Part shown: positions 18,340 through 26,976 of the stretch, one piece after another
Numbering within the stretch: the first letter of the stretch is position 1
Layout of the letters: the number at the start of each line of letters is the position of its first letter
DNA from: Candidatus Poribacteria bacterium
GTDB lineage: Bacteria; Poribacteria; WGA-4E; WGA-3G
Assembly (NCBI GenBank): GCA_003635185.1
Contig: PYJA01000108.1
Span: 1-51,372, forward strand
Length of the DNA stretch: 51,372 bases
Reading direction: 5' to 3'
Program-made: the position numbers and the translations under genes
Notes under the pieces: model-generated
The model's input: only the letters and a program-made list of their open reading frames with translations
Databases searched by the model: none
Told to the model about the DNA's origin: nothing

Positions 18340-19646
18340 TGGGATTACTCATTGGCATCGGATTAGTAGCCTTCGCTCTTTTTGGCGGTGCTCTATTTGT
18401 CTTACTCGGTGGAGCATCAATTATCGGATACGCCACTTATGCCGCATCAGAAGAATTACCACTTTCAATACTCGAAGCGATTCTAATTGAATTCAACAGT
18501 CTTACGGATAATCCGTCGATTCTGATCATTCCGCTCTTTACATTCGCTGGATATGTTATTGCCGAAGGAAAAGCGCCACAGCGATTGATTGGATTTGCGC
18601 GTGCAAGTGTCGGTTGGCTGCCGGGTGGTATTGCTATTGTAGTGCTTGGGACTTGCGCTTTCTTTACAACATTCACAGGGGCTTCTGGCATAACAATTGT
18701 CGCACTCGGCGGCTTGCTCTATCCTATCCTTAAACGTAGCTACAGTGAGCAATTCTCCCTCGGTTTGGTGACAGCTTCCGGTAGCATTGGGCTCCTGTTT
18801 CCACCAAGCATCCCCCTCATCCTTTATGCCATTGTTGCTCAGATCAGGATTGATACGATGTTCTTTGCTGGGATTATTCCGGGGATACTTATTCTCACCA
18901 TCCTTAGCCTCTACTGCAGCGGATGGAGCGTTTTCAAGCGGACAGAAACAACCCCGTTTAGTTTGTCAGATTTCGCACGTACACTCTGGGAGGCGAAATG
19001 GGAACTACTCTTACCATTTCTTGTATTAGGGGGCATCCTCTCAGGTAAGGTTCTGATTGATGAAGTTGCTGCATTAACAGTCATATATGTCTGTGTCGTA
19101 GAAATCTGTATTCACCGATCAATTTCTGTAAAAAAGTTACCATATCTTGTCAAAGAGAGTATGTTACTGGTCGGGGCAATCCTAATTATCCTCGGTCTCG
19201 CCTTGGGATTGAAAAGCTATTTGGTCACACTTGAAGTTCCCCAAAACGTAGTGGAGTGGATTCAATCCATAACTTCAAACCGAGTTATTACACTCATTGG
19301 TCTTAATATATTCCTACTTATAGTTGGGTGTTTAGTGGACATCTTTTCCGCTATTGTTATCGTTGTCCCACTGCTTTTACCTATCGCTGAAGAACTCGGT
19401 ATTGATAAAGCGCACCTCGGCATTATTATATTAACAAATCTTGAAATCGGTTACCTCACACCACCTGTCGGGATGAATCTATTTATTTCAAGCATGAAGT
19501 TTGACAAATCGGTTGTCCTGCTCTACAGGTCTGTTTTATTATTCATCGGTTTGTTGTTAATAGCTTTAGTCCTTGTAACTTATATTCCAGAGTTGAGTCT
19601 ATGGCTGCCAGAGGCACTTGGGAAAACGACAGAGTCGTTGTTTTGA
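18339..19646 (+). CDS. TRAP transporter large permease (DctM-type)
   Basis: 435 aa, about twelve membrane segments, family-typical length. Seen are NPSILIIPLFTFAGYVIAEG near the N-terminus, TFTGASGITIVALGGLLYPIL, GSIGLLFPPSIPLILYA (a DctM hallmark) and, near the end, NLEIGYLTPPVGMNLFISS. It forms the transport channel with the DctQ subunit encoded immediately upstream (1-base overlap, 'gaaggagaagcg' as ribosome-binding site). It ends the operon. The missing DctP must come from elsewhere if the transporter works. Confidence 0.92.
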   Translation: MGLLIGIGLVAFALFGGALFVLLGGASIIGYATYAASEELPLSILEAILIEFNSLTDNPSILIIPLFTFAGYVIAEGKAPQRLIGFARASVGWLPGGIAIVVLGTCAFFTTFTGASGITIVALGGLLYPILKRSYSEQFSLGLVTASGSIGLLFPPSIPLILYAIVAQIRIDTMFFAGIIPGILILTILSLYCSGWSVFKRTETTPFSLSDFARTLWEAKWELLLPFLVLGGILSGKVLIDEVAALTVIYVCVVEICIHRSISVKKLPYLVKESMLLVGAILIILGLALGLKSYLVTLEVPQNVVEWIQSITSNRVITLIGLNIFLLIVGCLVDIFSAIVIVVPLLLPIAEELGIDKAHLGIIILTNLEIGYLTPPVGMNLFISSMKFDKSVVLLYRSVLLFIGLLLIALVLVTYIPELSLWLPEALGKTTESLF

Positions 19647-19724
19647 ACTGCCAAAGCATTTAATCTAAATAACCATATACTTGTAATGTTCTCATGACAG
19701 GTAGGTGCGATTTCCTGACCATAG

Positions 19725-19922
19725 CATAGGTGTCAATTTAAGGGATAAATCCGTTGTGGCAATGTCTTCAGTCCCGTGAATCAACACCAAATACCGGACG
19801 CTTATTTGGCGCTGATTCACGGGACTAAAGAACGTGTATGCAACGTTTTTCTATAAACATATCGTCCCTACGGGACTGAAGAAGGTTCCCATGTTTAGAA
19901 AATCCTTAAATTGACACCTATG
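19725..19922. repeat. Inverted-repeat unit with internal hairpin (MITE-like)
   Basis: The ends are inverted copies: 'cataggtgtcaatttaaggg' on the left and 'tccttaaattgacaccta' on the right, with a single-base difference. Inside lies a hairpin with perfect 14-bp arms, AGTCCCGTGAATCA (19770-19783) and TGATTCACGGGACT (19813-19826), plus a CCAAATA/TATTTGG inner stem. A repeat C copy with 'ctataaacatatcgtcccta' follows. The right end abuts the truncated transposase, so the unit may have inserted into or replaced its 5' half. Confidence 0.7.
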
Positions 19923-19924
19923 GT

Positions 19925-20242
19925 GTGCCACAGGGGAGCACCTTGTCCCAAGATACCGGTTTTCAGGGTTTTGTCCTTCCGGATATAAACATCATTCAAC
20001 CGAAGAAAAAACAGAAAGGGGGCGAACGGACGGAGGCAGAAAAAGAGAACAATAGAAAGGTAGCGTCTAGGCGCATACGTGTTGAACATGCGATTAGTGG
20101 TGTCAAAAGATACCGCATCGTGAAAGATAAACTCAGGAATTGGAAGAAAGGGTTCTGTGATTTAGTTATGGAAACCTGTTGTGGTTTACACAACTTCCGA
20201 CTAAACTTCAGACCCTGGCACTATAAAACTCCTGTTATTTAA
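19925..20242 (+). pseudogene. IS5-type (DDE_Tnp_4-like) transposase, 3' remnant
   Basis: About 105 residues read as the C-terminal part of an IS5-related DDE transposase: DTGFQGF, KKKQKGGERTEAEKENN and RVEHAISGVKRYRIVKDKLRN, where the Glu would be the third catalytic residue, then CGLHNFRLNFRPW. The N-terminal catalytic Asp region is missing upstream, where the inverted-repeat unit begins. The GTG shown is only the first possible codon. It is a dead fragment and overlaps the 3' end of the minus-strand gene at 20201. Confidence 0.8.
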
Positions 20243-20578
20243 ATCATTATAATGTCTAATATACGATGCCATTTCTGAACCGTGTTTGGCAGCACCAAAC
20301 TGGCTCTTGCCCCGAATTTGATTCGCCTGCAAGAGTGGACTTTCATATTCTCGGAAAGCGACCTGTTCTTGGGCAGGTGCAGTGTCAATGTAAAAGAGAA
20401 CAAAATCACATTGATTAGTCAATGCTCTGTCCACTGGAAAAGCAAGGTCCACGTCTAATACAACGCGTTCAGAGGGTATATTAGCCATAGAAACTTGGCA
20501 CCCCGCTTTGGTATAAGATGTAGCTTCGTTATGCCCTACTCGTTGACGAATCTTCTCAAGAGCTTCATGTAGATTCAC
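20201..20578 (-). CDS. Hypothetical partner of the AAA ATPase
   Basis: About 125 aa from GTG 20578, which has 'aaaggtgag' eight bases upstream and overlaps the ATPase stop; an ATG at 20605 gives 134 aa. No family recognised. The protein has a conserved-looking core, NIPSERVVLDVDLAFPVDR and CDFVLFYIDT, suggesting an α/β fold with acidic residues after two β-strands. Its last ~14 codons overlap the transposase remnant, so the natural C-terminus may have been replaced. Overlap with the ATPase gene argues for a working pair. Confidence 0.6.
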   Translation of the reverse strand: MNLHEALEKIRQRVGHNEATSYTKAGCQVSMANIPSERVVLDVDLAFPVDRALTNQCDFVLFYIDTAPAQEQVAFREYESPLLQANQIRGKSQFGAAKHGSEMASYIRHYNDLNNRSFIVPGSEV

Positions 20579-22037
20579 GTTCGCTCTCACCTTTCTGTTT
20601 CTCATACTTCTGTTGGAGATTCACCGAACGGTTGTAAAGACCTTCAGCAACATCTTGGTAATCCTTGGGAGAAAACCCTCTTCTTGGATGGAACGCGATC
20701 TCTTTTACCGGTTTGTCCTTCTGAAAATGCCATGCACCTACCTCTTCTGGCAGCAACCAACTTGCGGGTTCGTCAGTTTTATCCTCTATTAGTCCTTCCA
20801 GAATCAAGTTTCCTATTTCCTGTAGTAACCAATCACTATGTGTGGTAATTATTACCCTCACGCCTGCCCGGACTAAACGCGCGAGAATGACCGCCATATC
20901 CGCTTGGGCACCGGGATGTAGGTGTGCTTCCGGCTCCTCAATGATGAGTGTGTCGCCGGGTTTAATGCCACTTCGCAAAAACAACACCAAGGGGGAAAGT
21001 TCAGATACCATTGATGAAGATTGGTTCAGAGGTATCTCACTGTTAGAACCGTTTGGCACGTAACGGAAGTCGGGATATCCACTTGATGAAAGTGTTAGGC
21101 GAATCTGACCTGCAAGCACATCACTTTCCAACGATTCAGCAAGCTGTTTCATTCCAGGGTACGGGGGTTTTTCTTCGTACAGTATTATTCTTTCCATAAA
21201 GTCTGCTGTTACTCCAGACATAGTGGGAACATCAGGAAAAAGTTCTAATCCCACACGAGTGGTACGCTTAACGAGTGAACTTGCAATGATTCGGTGACTT
21301 TGCATGATGCCGCTCCGAGCGGAGGGCAGATAATAACCGCTCGGTCCAACAGGATGACTAAAACTCTTTATACGCACTCTATTTTCATCATGTAATTCTC
21401 CGAAAACCGAGTAATCCTCAGGTAGAAGAACTATCTCATCATTGAATGGACTATCAATAGGTGTTGAGCTTTTCAGATTAACTTCTGATTCAGATGTCAT
21501 GATCTTGAATTTCCACTTTTCTTGATTTCCTTCACTAACTCTAAGAAAAATATCCATCTCACAACGTTGTTCCTGACTTAAGCGGATGATATCTAAAATG
21601 GAATTCAGGTCAAAACAATTTTTAATCTCATTCAGGATTTCTTCTTCAAATGGATCTGTATCTTTGAAAATAGTAATTAATTTTTCTTGCATTACCATAG
21701 GGAAATCTGACATTTTGAATTTTATTTGTTTCATTTCTAACTTTTTGAGCAAATCTTGAATTTCTACTTCTGAAATGTTGGAATCATTTAATAAATCATT
21801 AAGTAACCCTATAACACTTCCAGATTTATAAAGGGATAGAAGACCAAATTCTAACAGACCGATATAAATATCGTGCAATGCATAAATAAGGGTAGAGAAA
21901 TAAGTTTTGCCCGTATTGCTGGGACCGACAAATACCGTCAGTGGACGTAGATCGATATTCGCTTCTGCAATAGGTCCAAAATTTTTGACTGCGATTTCAA
22001 CTTTTGGGTAATCTTGTGTGTCTTTAACTTCACTCAT
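20565..22037 (-). CDS. SMC/OLD-like AAA ATPase
   Basis: 490 aa. Walker A is VGPSNTGKT near residues 32-40, following VEIAVKNFGPIAEANIDL, a typical start of RecF/OLD-type ATPases. The C-terminal half has DTLIIEEPEAHLHPGAQADMA (Walker B) and VIITTHSDWLLQEI (switch/His region). The middle is Glu/Lys-rich and helical. Such ATPases occur in DNA repair and in antiphage systems together with a nuclease or other effector. The ATG at 22037 follows 'tttgagga'. It lies 20 bp behind GH88 and overlaps the small gene downstream. Role in defence is inference only. Confidence 0.82.
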   Translation of the reverse strand: MSEVKDTQDYPKVEIAVKNFGPIAEANIDLRPLTVFVGPSNTGKTYFSTLIYALHDIYIGLLEFGLLSLYKSGSVIGLLNDLLNDSNISEVEIQDLLKKLEMKQIKFKMSDFPMVMQEKLITIFKDTDPFEEEILNEIKNCFDLNSILDIIRLSQEQRCEMDIFLRVSEGNQEKWKFKIMTSESEVNLKSSTPIDSPFNDEIVLLPEDYSVFGELHDENRVRIKSFSHPVGPSGYYLPSARSGIMQSHRIIASSLVKRTTRVGLELFPDVPTMSGVTADFMERIILYEEKPPYPGMKQLAESLESDVLAGQIRLTLSSSGYPDFRYVPNGSNSEIPLNQSSSMVSELSPLVLFLRSGIKPGDTLIIEEPEAHLHPGAQADMAVILARLVRAGVRVIITTHSDWLLQEIGNLILEGLIEDKTDEPASWLLPEEVGAWHFQKDKPVKEIAFHPRRGFSPKDYQDVAEGLYNRSVNLQQKYEKQKGESEREST

Positions 22038-22056
22038 TGTTATATCCTCAAATAGG

Positions 22057-23427
22057 TTAGAAAAACGTTAGATACGGTTTCTCAACAATCTCCCGCCACA
22101 ATAATACTGCAAGTTCACGGGCGTGATAATCTCCCCACATAGATGCCTCTCCGCACGGAATCTGCCTGCCTTCCGGCACATAATCCCATCCATTCGGACG
22201 GTGATATACGGAATGTAATAGCAATCCTTGATGTTCATCAGAAATAGAGAGATACGGTTCTGAAAAAAGAGTCTTAGCCACCGTCAAACCGGCTTGGTAA
22301 TAAGAATTGCCTGCCTCTGGTTCGCCATGTTTTTTCAGATAGTTGCCAAGGCGGATAAGTCCTTGTGCAGCAATCGCGGCTGCGGAACTATCCACGGGTT
22401 CAACATCGTTATATGGGTCTGCAGGTGCTGCCAAATAATCACCGAGTTTGACTAAACCGGGAGCACCCGTGTCCCAATACGGAATACCATCTTGCGCACT
22501 GTTTTCAATGTAAAAATCCGCAGTAGCTTCCGCTGCTTTGCGCATGTGTGCAGTTACCGCTGCATACCCGCCAAAAGGTTCAAGATCGCTTTCAGTTAGT
22601 GTGTCAAAAAACTCAAGTTGTTCGGCATAACCAGTTAGAATCCATGCCAATCCACGTGTCCATGTAGAAAACGGAGAATACCCTTGCTGTGTACTTGGAC
22701 AGCGATAATTGCCATCATTTGTATTGAAGATAGATTCATGCACAACCCGTCCACGCACGTCAAAAGCGTCGCGGCCTTCACCATAATACACGTTATATTT
22801 TGCTGTGGTTTGAGAATGCTGAATTAGCCGTTCCAATAGATTGATAGCAACATCGCCTTCACCCATTAGTACAGCGCCAAGTGTGTGCCCAACTGCTAAA
22901 ACACGCAATGAACGGATGGTATCTGAAAAGAGCGAATGCGGTCCATTGAAAGAGGCGATATATCCCGTTTCATCTTTAATCTTTGTCCAACGGCTTGCTT
23001 GCACAGCGGCAGAGGCTTTGAGTGCCAATTCATGGAAATGCATCTCATTGTCGTTCCACGGAATGACACCCTCGCGCATCAGTCGACGTAGGTTTCCATA
23101 AGTTGAGACGTTGTTAAATCCGTGGTCATGCACCCCGATGTGGGTGAGGTGTGGTGACATCTTTTCAATCGTGTTTTGTCTGCCAATTTCAAGAAACTGC
23201 TCATCACCTGTAGCATCGAATTGAAGGATAGCAGAGCCGAATTGGAATCCTTGTGTCCACTCTGTCCAGCCTCGCGTCGTATAAGTACCGGCGACGGTGA
23301 AGACAGGCGTGCCTTTTTCTGAGGGCCAGGTGTCTTCTATAGCCAAAATTTTTTGTCCTGCATATTCAAAAAGCCTTTCTATCTGCGGCTTCAGGTCATG
23401 AATTTTCAATGAATTATTTATCTGCAT
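22057..23427 (-). CDS. Glycoside hydrolase family 88, unsaturated glucuronyl hydrolase-like
   Basis: 456 aa, no signal peptide, so probably cytoplasmic. GH88 enzymes hydrate the 4,5-unsaturated uronic acid left by polysaccharide lyases, releasing it from oligosaccharides of glycosaminoglycans, ulvan or similar. Seen are HDHGFNN with Asp101, NGPHSLFSDT with Asp169 (the two acidic positions used in the family), and YSPFSTWTRGLAWILTGYAEQL. Only the hydrolase is here; no lyase or sulfatase is adjacent. 'ttgaggatat' precedes the ATG. Confidence 0.88.
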   Translation of the reverse strand: MQINNSLKIHDLKPQIERLFEYAGQKILAIEDTWPSEKGTPVFTVAGTYTTRGWTEWTQGFQFGSAILQFDATGDEQFLEIGRQNTIEKMSPHLTHIGVHDHGFNNVSTYGNLRRLMREGVIPWNDNEMHFHELALKASAAVQASRWTKIKDETGYIASFNGPHSLFSDTIRSLRVLAVGHTLGAVLMGEGDVAINLLERLIQHSQTTAKYNVYYGEGRDAFDVRGRVVHESIFNTNDGNYRCPSTQQGYSPFSTWTRGLAWILTGYAEQLEFFDTLTESDLEPFGGYAAVTAHMRKAAEATADFYIENSAQDGIPYWDTGAPGLVKLGDYLAAPADPYNDVEPVDSSAAAIAAQGLIRLGNYLKKHGEPEAGNSYYQAGLTVAKTLFSEPYLSISDEHQGLLLHSVYHRPNGWDYVPEGRQIPCGEASMWGDYHARELAVLLWREIVEKPYLTFF

Positions 23428-23467
23428 ATATCCTCAATTTCTGTTCAAGGAGTTCAGTATATCGCTT

Positions 23468-23956
23468 TCACGATTTACCATATCGTTCACATATTACTTC
23501 TATAAGGTTCGTTGTGGATTTCCCGGGGACGTTTAATCCGACAATCACCTTACCGCCGTTTTCCTCAACGACTTCCCTTTCAATTAGTTGTTCTAATTTA
23601 TAATCGCCGCCTTTAACGTGAATACTCGGTTTGAGTTCAGCAAGCAATTCAATCGGTGTTGCTTCTGGAAAAATCACCACATAATCTACACATTCCAATC
23701 CTGCCAGCATTTCAGCGCGTTCATCTTCAGGAACGAGCGGACGGTTTTCACCTTTCAATTCCCTTACCGAACTATCACTGTTGACTGCCACGACAAGTAG
23801 GTCTCCGAGTTGCCGGGCTGCTTGAAGGTAGCGGAGATGCCCCAAATGTAGCACATCAAAACACCCGTTGGTCGTGACAACAACGTTTCCGTCTGCTTTT
23901 GCTTGCTGAAGATGCAATGCAAGTTCGTTGCGGTGATGGATTTTTTGGTTTAACAT
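23468..23956 (-). CDS. rfaE2: D-glycero-β-D-manno-heptose 1-phosphate adenylyltransferase-type nucleotidyltransferase
   Basis: 162 aa, matching the stand-alone HldC/RfaE2 domain. It carries the nucleotidyltransferase signature TTNGCFDVLHLGHLRYL (HxGH at 37-40), VVAVNSDSSVRELKG, RAEMLAGLECVDYVV and HVKGGDYKLEQL. It transfers AMP to heptose-1-phosphate in ADP-heptose synthesis for the LPS core. A RfaE1-like kinase is encoded about 21 kb away at 44906, so the two HldE functions may be split. No strong ribosome-binding site is visible. GH88 follows after 40 bp on the same strand. Confidence 0.9.
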   Translation of the reverse strand: MLNQKIHHRNELALHLQQAKADGNVVVTTNGCFDVLHLGHLRYLQAARQLGDLLVVAVNSDSSVRELKGENRPLVPEDERAEMLAGLECVDYVVIFPEATPIELLAELKPSIHVKGGDYKLEQLIEREVVEENGGKVIVGLNVPGKSTTNLIEVICERYGKS

Positions 23957-24308
23957 ATTTTATTTGATCTGGATACTGTGTTGTGTATTGAGTAAGTCGA
24001 ATTTTGCTGTCAATTAATATCCTGTATTGTAGAAATCCTATGCCATCTTACATGTAAATTCTGTAAGTTTTAAGCATTAACAGTTTAGCACGTGCCGGAC
24101 TGTTTGACAAGTTTTACTTTTGTGACACAGAGACATTCAATTTTCCAGTAACTCCTATCTTCTTCCTGTAGAAGCGAGCTCCAGTTCGCGACCATGTCCA
24201 AAATGTTGAGAAAAACACGAAAACTAAATGAGGCTTTTTGCTGCATTATCAAAGAATTTTATATCAAAATATTGATATATTTTAGATTATGAAGTATACT
24301 CAATTAGT
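23957..24308. other. Divergent intergenic region
   Basis: The stretch separates rfaE2 (-) from coaE (+). It is AT-rich, with a short palindrome 'gcgagctccagttcgc' near 24173. A 'tatact' hexamer at about 24295 could be a -10 box for coaE, whose ATG has almost no leader ribosome-binding site. No gene seen. Confidence 0.5.
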
Positions 24309-24962
24309 ATGAAAGCAGAAACACACCGCGAGCGCGGCATCATCGTGGGAATAACAGGCGGCATCGCGTGCGGGAAAACAACCGTTTCTGAGTTACTCAC
24401 TGAAAAGGGGGCAATTCCTATAAACGCAGACGAAATTGGACATCAACTGCTTAAAGCGGATAGTCCTGTTATAGATGACCTTGTTAACGCGTTTGGACAA
24501 GAAATTCTTGATGAATCGGGGGATGTCAGCAGGAAAAAATTGGGCGCAATCGTATTTCAAGATAAATCTGCACGTGAGCGATTAAATGCAATCCTGCATC
24601 CGTTGATAATCCAACGTTCCCGTTCCCGTGCGCGCCAACTTGTTATGGAAGACCCTTCATGCGTTGTCTTACTTGATGCCCCCCTTCTTATAGAAGCGGG
24701 CGCTTACAATTCTGTCGATCTAATAGTTGTTGTGACTGCCTCGCCTGAAACACAATTTCAACGGATATTAGAACGGAGCGATGCACAGAATCGCCCTCTC
24801 ACCGAAAGTGAGGCACAAGCACGAATTGACTCGCAGATGCCTGTGTCTGAAAAAGTTAAATATGCGGATGTGGTTATAGAGAATGACGGAACACTTGAAG
24901 AACTCAATAAACAGGTGAACCAACTTTGGAATCAACTTATGAATCGTGCCAAAGCAGATTGA
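24309..24962 (+). CDS. coaE: Dephospho-CoA kinase
   Basis: 217 aa. It phosphorylates dephospho-CoA in the last step of CoA synthesis. The P-loop GGIACGKT lies at residues 17-24. It is followed by INADEIGHQLL (substrate Asp), the lid region RKKLGAIVFQD, LNAILHPLI, VVLLDAPLLIEAG and AQARIDSQMP. All core motifs are intact. The gene converges on the modC-like gene, overlapping its 3' end by 26 bp. Confidence 0.95.
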   Translation: MKAETHRERGIIVGITGGIACGKTTVSELLTEKGAIPINADEIGHQLLKADSPVIDDLVNAFGQEILDESGDVSRKKLGAIVFQDKSARERLNAILHPLIIQRSRSRARQLVMEDPSCVVLLDAPLLIEAGAYNSVDLIVVVTASPETQFQRILERSDAQNRPLTESEAQARIDSQMPVSEKVKYADVVIENDGTLEELNKQVNQLWNQLMNRAKAD

Positions 24963-26022
24963 CCGCGTTTGCCTTAATAACGCAATAAACCTCTTTTCCT
25001 TTGCACAATTGAAGTTGTTCACGCGCTTCGTGTGTAATCTTTACCGAAAGGTGAAACCCTTCAACATGAATGGACAGTAGCGTTTGGTCATCAATCGCAT
25101 CAATTGTTCCCTTTAGCATATTCCGCGCACTAATTGGCAAATTAGGTTCAAGCGATATAATTATATCTTCTGCCCGAATAGCGATTGGCACTTCTTTTCC
25201 GATTTTCGTCTCTATGTAAGGGATAATAAGGCGTTGAGACCCAATTTCTAATTCAGTTACACCTCTATGCTCATCTGAATTTACAATGGGTAGGGATAAG
25301 ATATTTTCTACACCTGCCAAATTTGCAATCGGTAAAGCAGAAGGGATTGTTAGCAGTTGATAAGGTTCACCGTTTGCCGTAATCCTGCCATCAGATAGGA
25401 GAAAAGCCTCATCAGCGAGTGCCATCGCTTCTGATATGGCATGGGTTACGTACAGAATTGGTATTTCAAAAGCGTTCTTAATGTGATGAAGATATGGAAT
25501 AATACGATTTTTCAACCCACTGTCAAGCGAAGCAAGCGGTTCATCCATCAGAAGCAGTCGCGGTTCCATCGCGAGTGAGCGCGCAATAGCAACCCGTTGA
25601 CGTTGTCCACCTGATAATTGTTTTGGATAACGTTGAAGTAACTCAGATATTTCAAGAATTTCAAGCAGTCGGGAAATGCTATTGGGATTTTTACGCAAAT
25701 TTCGTGGTTGTCCATAGTGGATGTTCTGCACAACGGTAAGATGCGGAAAGAGATGCCCCTCTTGAAAAACGTATCCGAAACGGCGTTTTTCGGGTGGCAT
25801 ATTAATTTTTGCATCAGAGGCGTAAAGTGCTTCATCTCCGAACACAATCCTACCATCGTCCGGAGAGAGGATTCCACTAATACAGTTGAGAAGCGTGCTT
25901 TTTCCACTACCAGACGCACCCAAAAAAGCTGTAACCTTCTTTTCGAGCGTGCAATTGAGGTCTAACGTAAAATTGCCGAGAGTTTTACGAAAGTCAAGTG
26001 TGATTTTGGGGTGATCTGCCAC
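24937..26022 (-). CDS. modC: Molybdate-type ABC transporter ATP-binding protein
   Basis: 361 aa. An N-terminal ABC ATPase has Walker A GASGSGKST (35-43), Q-loop in FGYVFQEGHLFPHLTV, signature LSGGQRQRVAIARSLA and Walker B LLLMDEPLASLD. The C-terminal ~100 residues form a TOBE/Mop-like oxyanion-binding domain (IPIAIRAEDIIISLE...LKGTIDAIDD). This architecture and length fit ModC, which powers molybdate or tungstate import; sulfate or iron ATPases are less likely. The start is GTG at 26022. No modA or modB is nearby. Confidence 0.82.
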   Translation of the reverse strand: MADHPKITLDFRKTLGNFTLDLNCTLEKKVTAFLGASGSGKSTLLNCISGILSPDDGRIVFGDEALYASDAKINMPPEKRRFGYVFQEGHLFPHLTVVQNIHYGQPRNLRKNPNSISRLLEILEISELLQRYPKQLSGGQRQRVAIARSLAMEPRLLLMDEPLASLDSGLKNRIIPYLHHIKNAFEIPILYVTHAISEAMALADEAFLLSDGRITANGEPYQLLTIPSALPIANLAGVENILSLPIVNSDEHRGVTELEIGSQRLIIPYIETKIGKEVPIAIRAEDIIISLEPNLPISARNMLKGTIDAIDDQTLLSIHVEGFHLSVKITHEAREQLQLCKGKEVYCVIKANAVNLLWHDS

Positions 26023-26081
26023 AGGGTTTCCAATAATTTCTGTTCGTAAAAATATTCTGAATTCGGGCTGTTCTATTAGAG

Positions 26082-26423
26082 TTACTCAAACCCTCCGCCA
26101 TCGAATCCGCCACCATCAAAACCGCCACCGTCAAATCCACCACCATCAAAACCGCCACCGCCGTCAAATCCACCATCACTTCCACCGGAATCTGAATCGG
26201 TAGACGAATCATTCTGATTGTCACTACCTAACATACTACCAAGTAGGAGACCGGTAAAGAGAGCGTCCTCTGTTCCGTCAACAGCATCAGAGGCTTCAAC
26301 ATGTCCATCCTGCTGGTGCTTTTTCCTTTGTGATTGTTTGTTTTTTGAACGTTGAACCATGTTCAAGATCACCACCAGAAATACACCAACTGCAATCAAA
26401 AATAAAAGTGTGCCCATATTCAT
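26082..26423 (-). CDS. Small membrane-anchored protein with FDGGG tail repeats
   Basis: 113 aa. An N-terminal helix (TLLFLIAVGVFLVVILNMV) is followed by a Lys/Gln/Arg-rich segment, an acidic Ser/Asp stretch and a tail of six near-perfect GGGFD-type repeats ending in Glu. The ATG follows 'aaaggagaaat'. No family recognised. The tail DNA is a minisatellite of 15-bp units, so copy number could vary. The modC-like gene follows downstream on the same strand, 59 bp away. Confidence 0.7.
   Translation of the reverse strand: MNMGTLLFLIAVGVFLVVILNMVQRSKNKQSQRKKHQQDGHVEASDAVDGTEDALFTGLLLGSMLGSDNQNDSSTDSDSGGSDGGFDGGGGFDGGGFDGGGFDGGGFDGGGFE
26085..26174. repeat. 15-bp coding minisatellite (FDGGG units)
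   Basis: Units of the form 'accgccaccatcaaa' repeat in tandem with small changes at synonymous positions. They encode the Gly-Gly-Gly-Phe-Asp tail of the minus-strand gene. The unit length is a multiple of three, so gain or loss would keep the frame. Confidence 0.85.
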
Positions 26424-26976
26424 TATATTTCTCCTTTAGTTTGTGCCGATAAAACGCAAATTAAATGAAGATTAGGTTATTAATTCGGTAATTCCATTTT
26501 CCATAGGCACGGTAGGTGCGGTTTCCTAACCTCACCACATTACCGCACGAGGTTAGGAAACCCCACTGCTGGCGGGGTTTCCTAACCTCGCCACATTACC
26601 GAATTATTTTTTTTACTTCATACAGTTTGCGCTACATAAGTAGCAACTTGGGTTAATATAACAGATTTTGTCATAAGCATCAAGCCAAAATCGTGCTTCT
26701 TTGAATCTACTGCTTCGTCAACATATTATTGTCCGTCGCGATTCAGAGATCGCTCCTACCGATAGACCGCTTAGGGTCCGAGGGAACTCCGATTCCCGAC
26801 TACTTTCAAGACCTATCAATTAGCACTTGACTAAGCACGACGGTGATATTGTGTGAGAAAAAGAGAATTGACAAATGCTGCATAGATGATTATAATAGCG
26901 CGGTGTGTTGGCAAAATCCATCTTGTGCATACTCAATCAACTCTTAACAGATTACAACGCAAGGTTTTAAGCGTTT
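26424..26976. other. Repeat-rich intergenic region
   Basis: It contains repeat A copy 3 (26465-26621), then 'gtttgcgctacataagtagc' and 'aacttgggtta' like the repeats at 295 and 7837. Near 26738-26800 are 'gcgattcagagatcgctcct' and 'gaactccgattc', which are short imperfect palindromes. No gene seen. The downstream phosphatase gene lacks a close ribosome-binding site. Confidence 0.6.
26465..26621. repeat. MITE-like palindromic repeat A, copy 3 (diverged)
   Basis: Ends ATGAAGATTAGG...AATTCGGTAATT and ATTACCGAATTA...CTTCAT match copy 1. The interior holds three GGTTAGGAAACC/GGTTTCCTAACC cores rather than two, so it looks rearranged. Confidence 0.7.

Noticed and set aside
26085-26174. Short regular repeats that might be a CRISPR array
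   Set aside because: Units are 15 bp with no spacers and translate in frame as Gly-Gly-Gly-Phe-Asp, so it is a coding minisatellite.
25994-26224. Minus-strand frame rich in Val/Asp/Leu across the minisatellite
   Set aside because: It is the shifted reading of the FDGGG repeats and has no ribosome-binding site.
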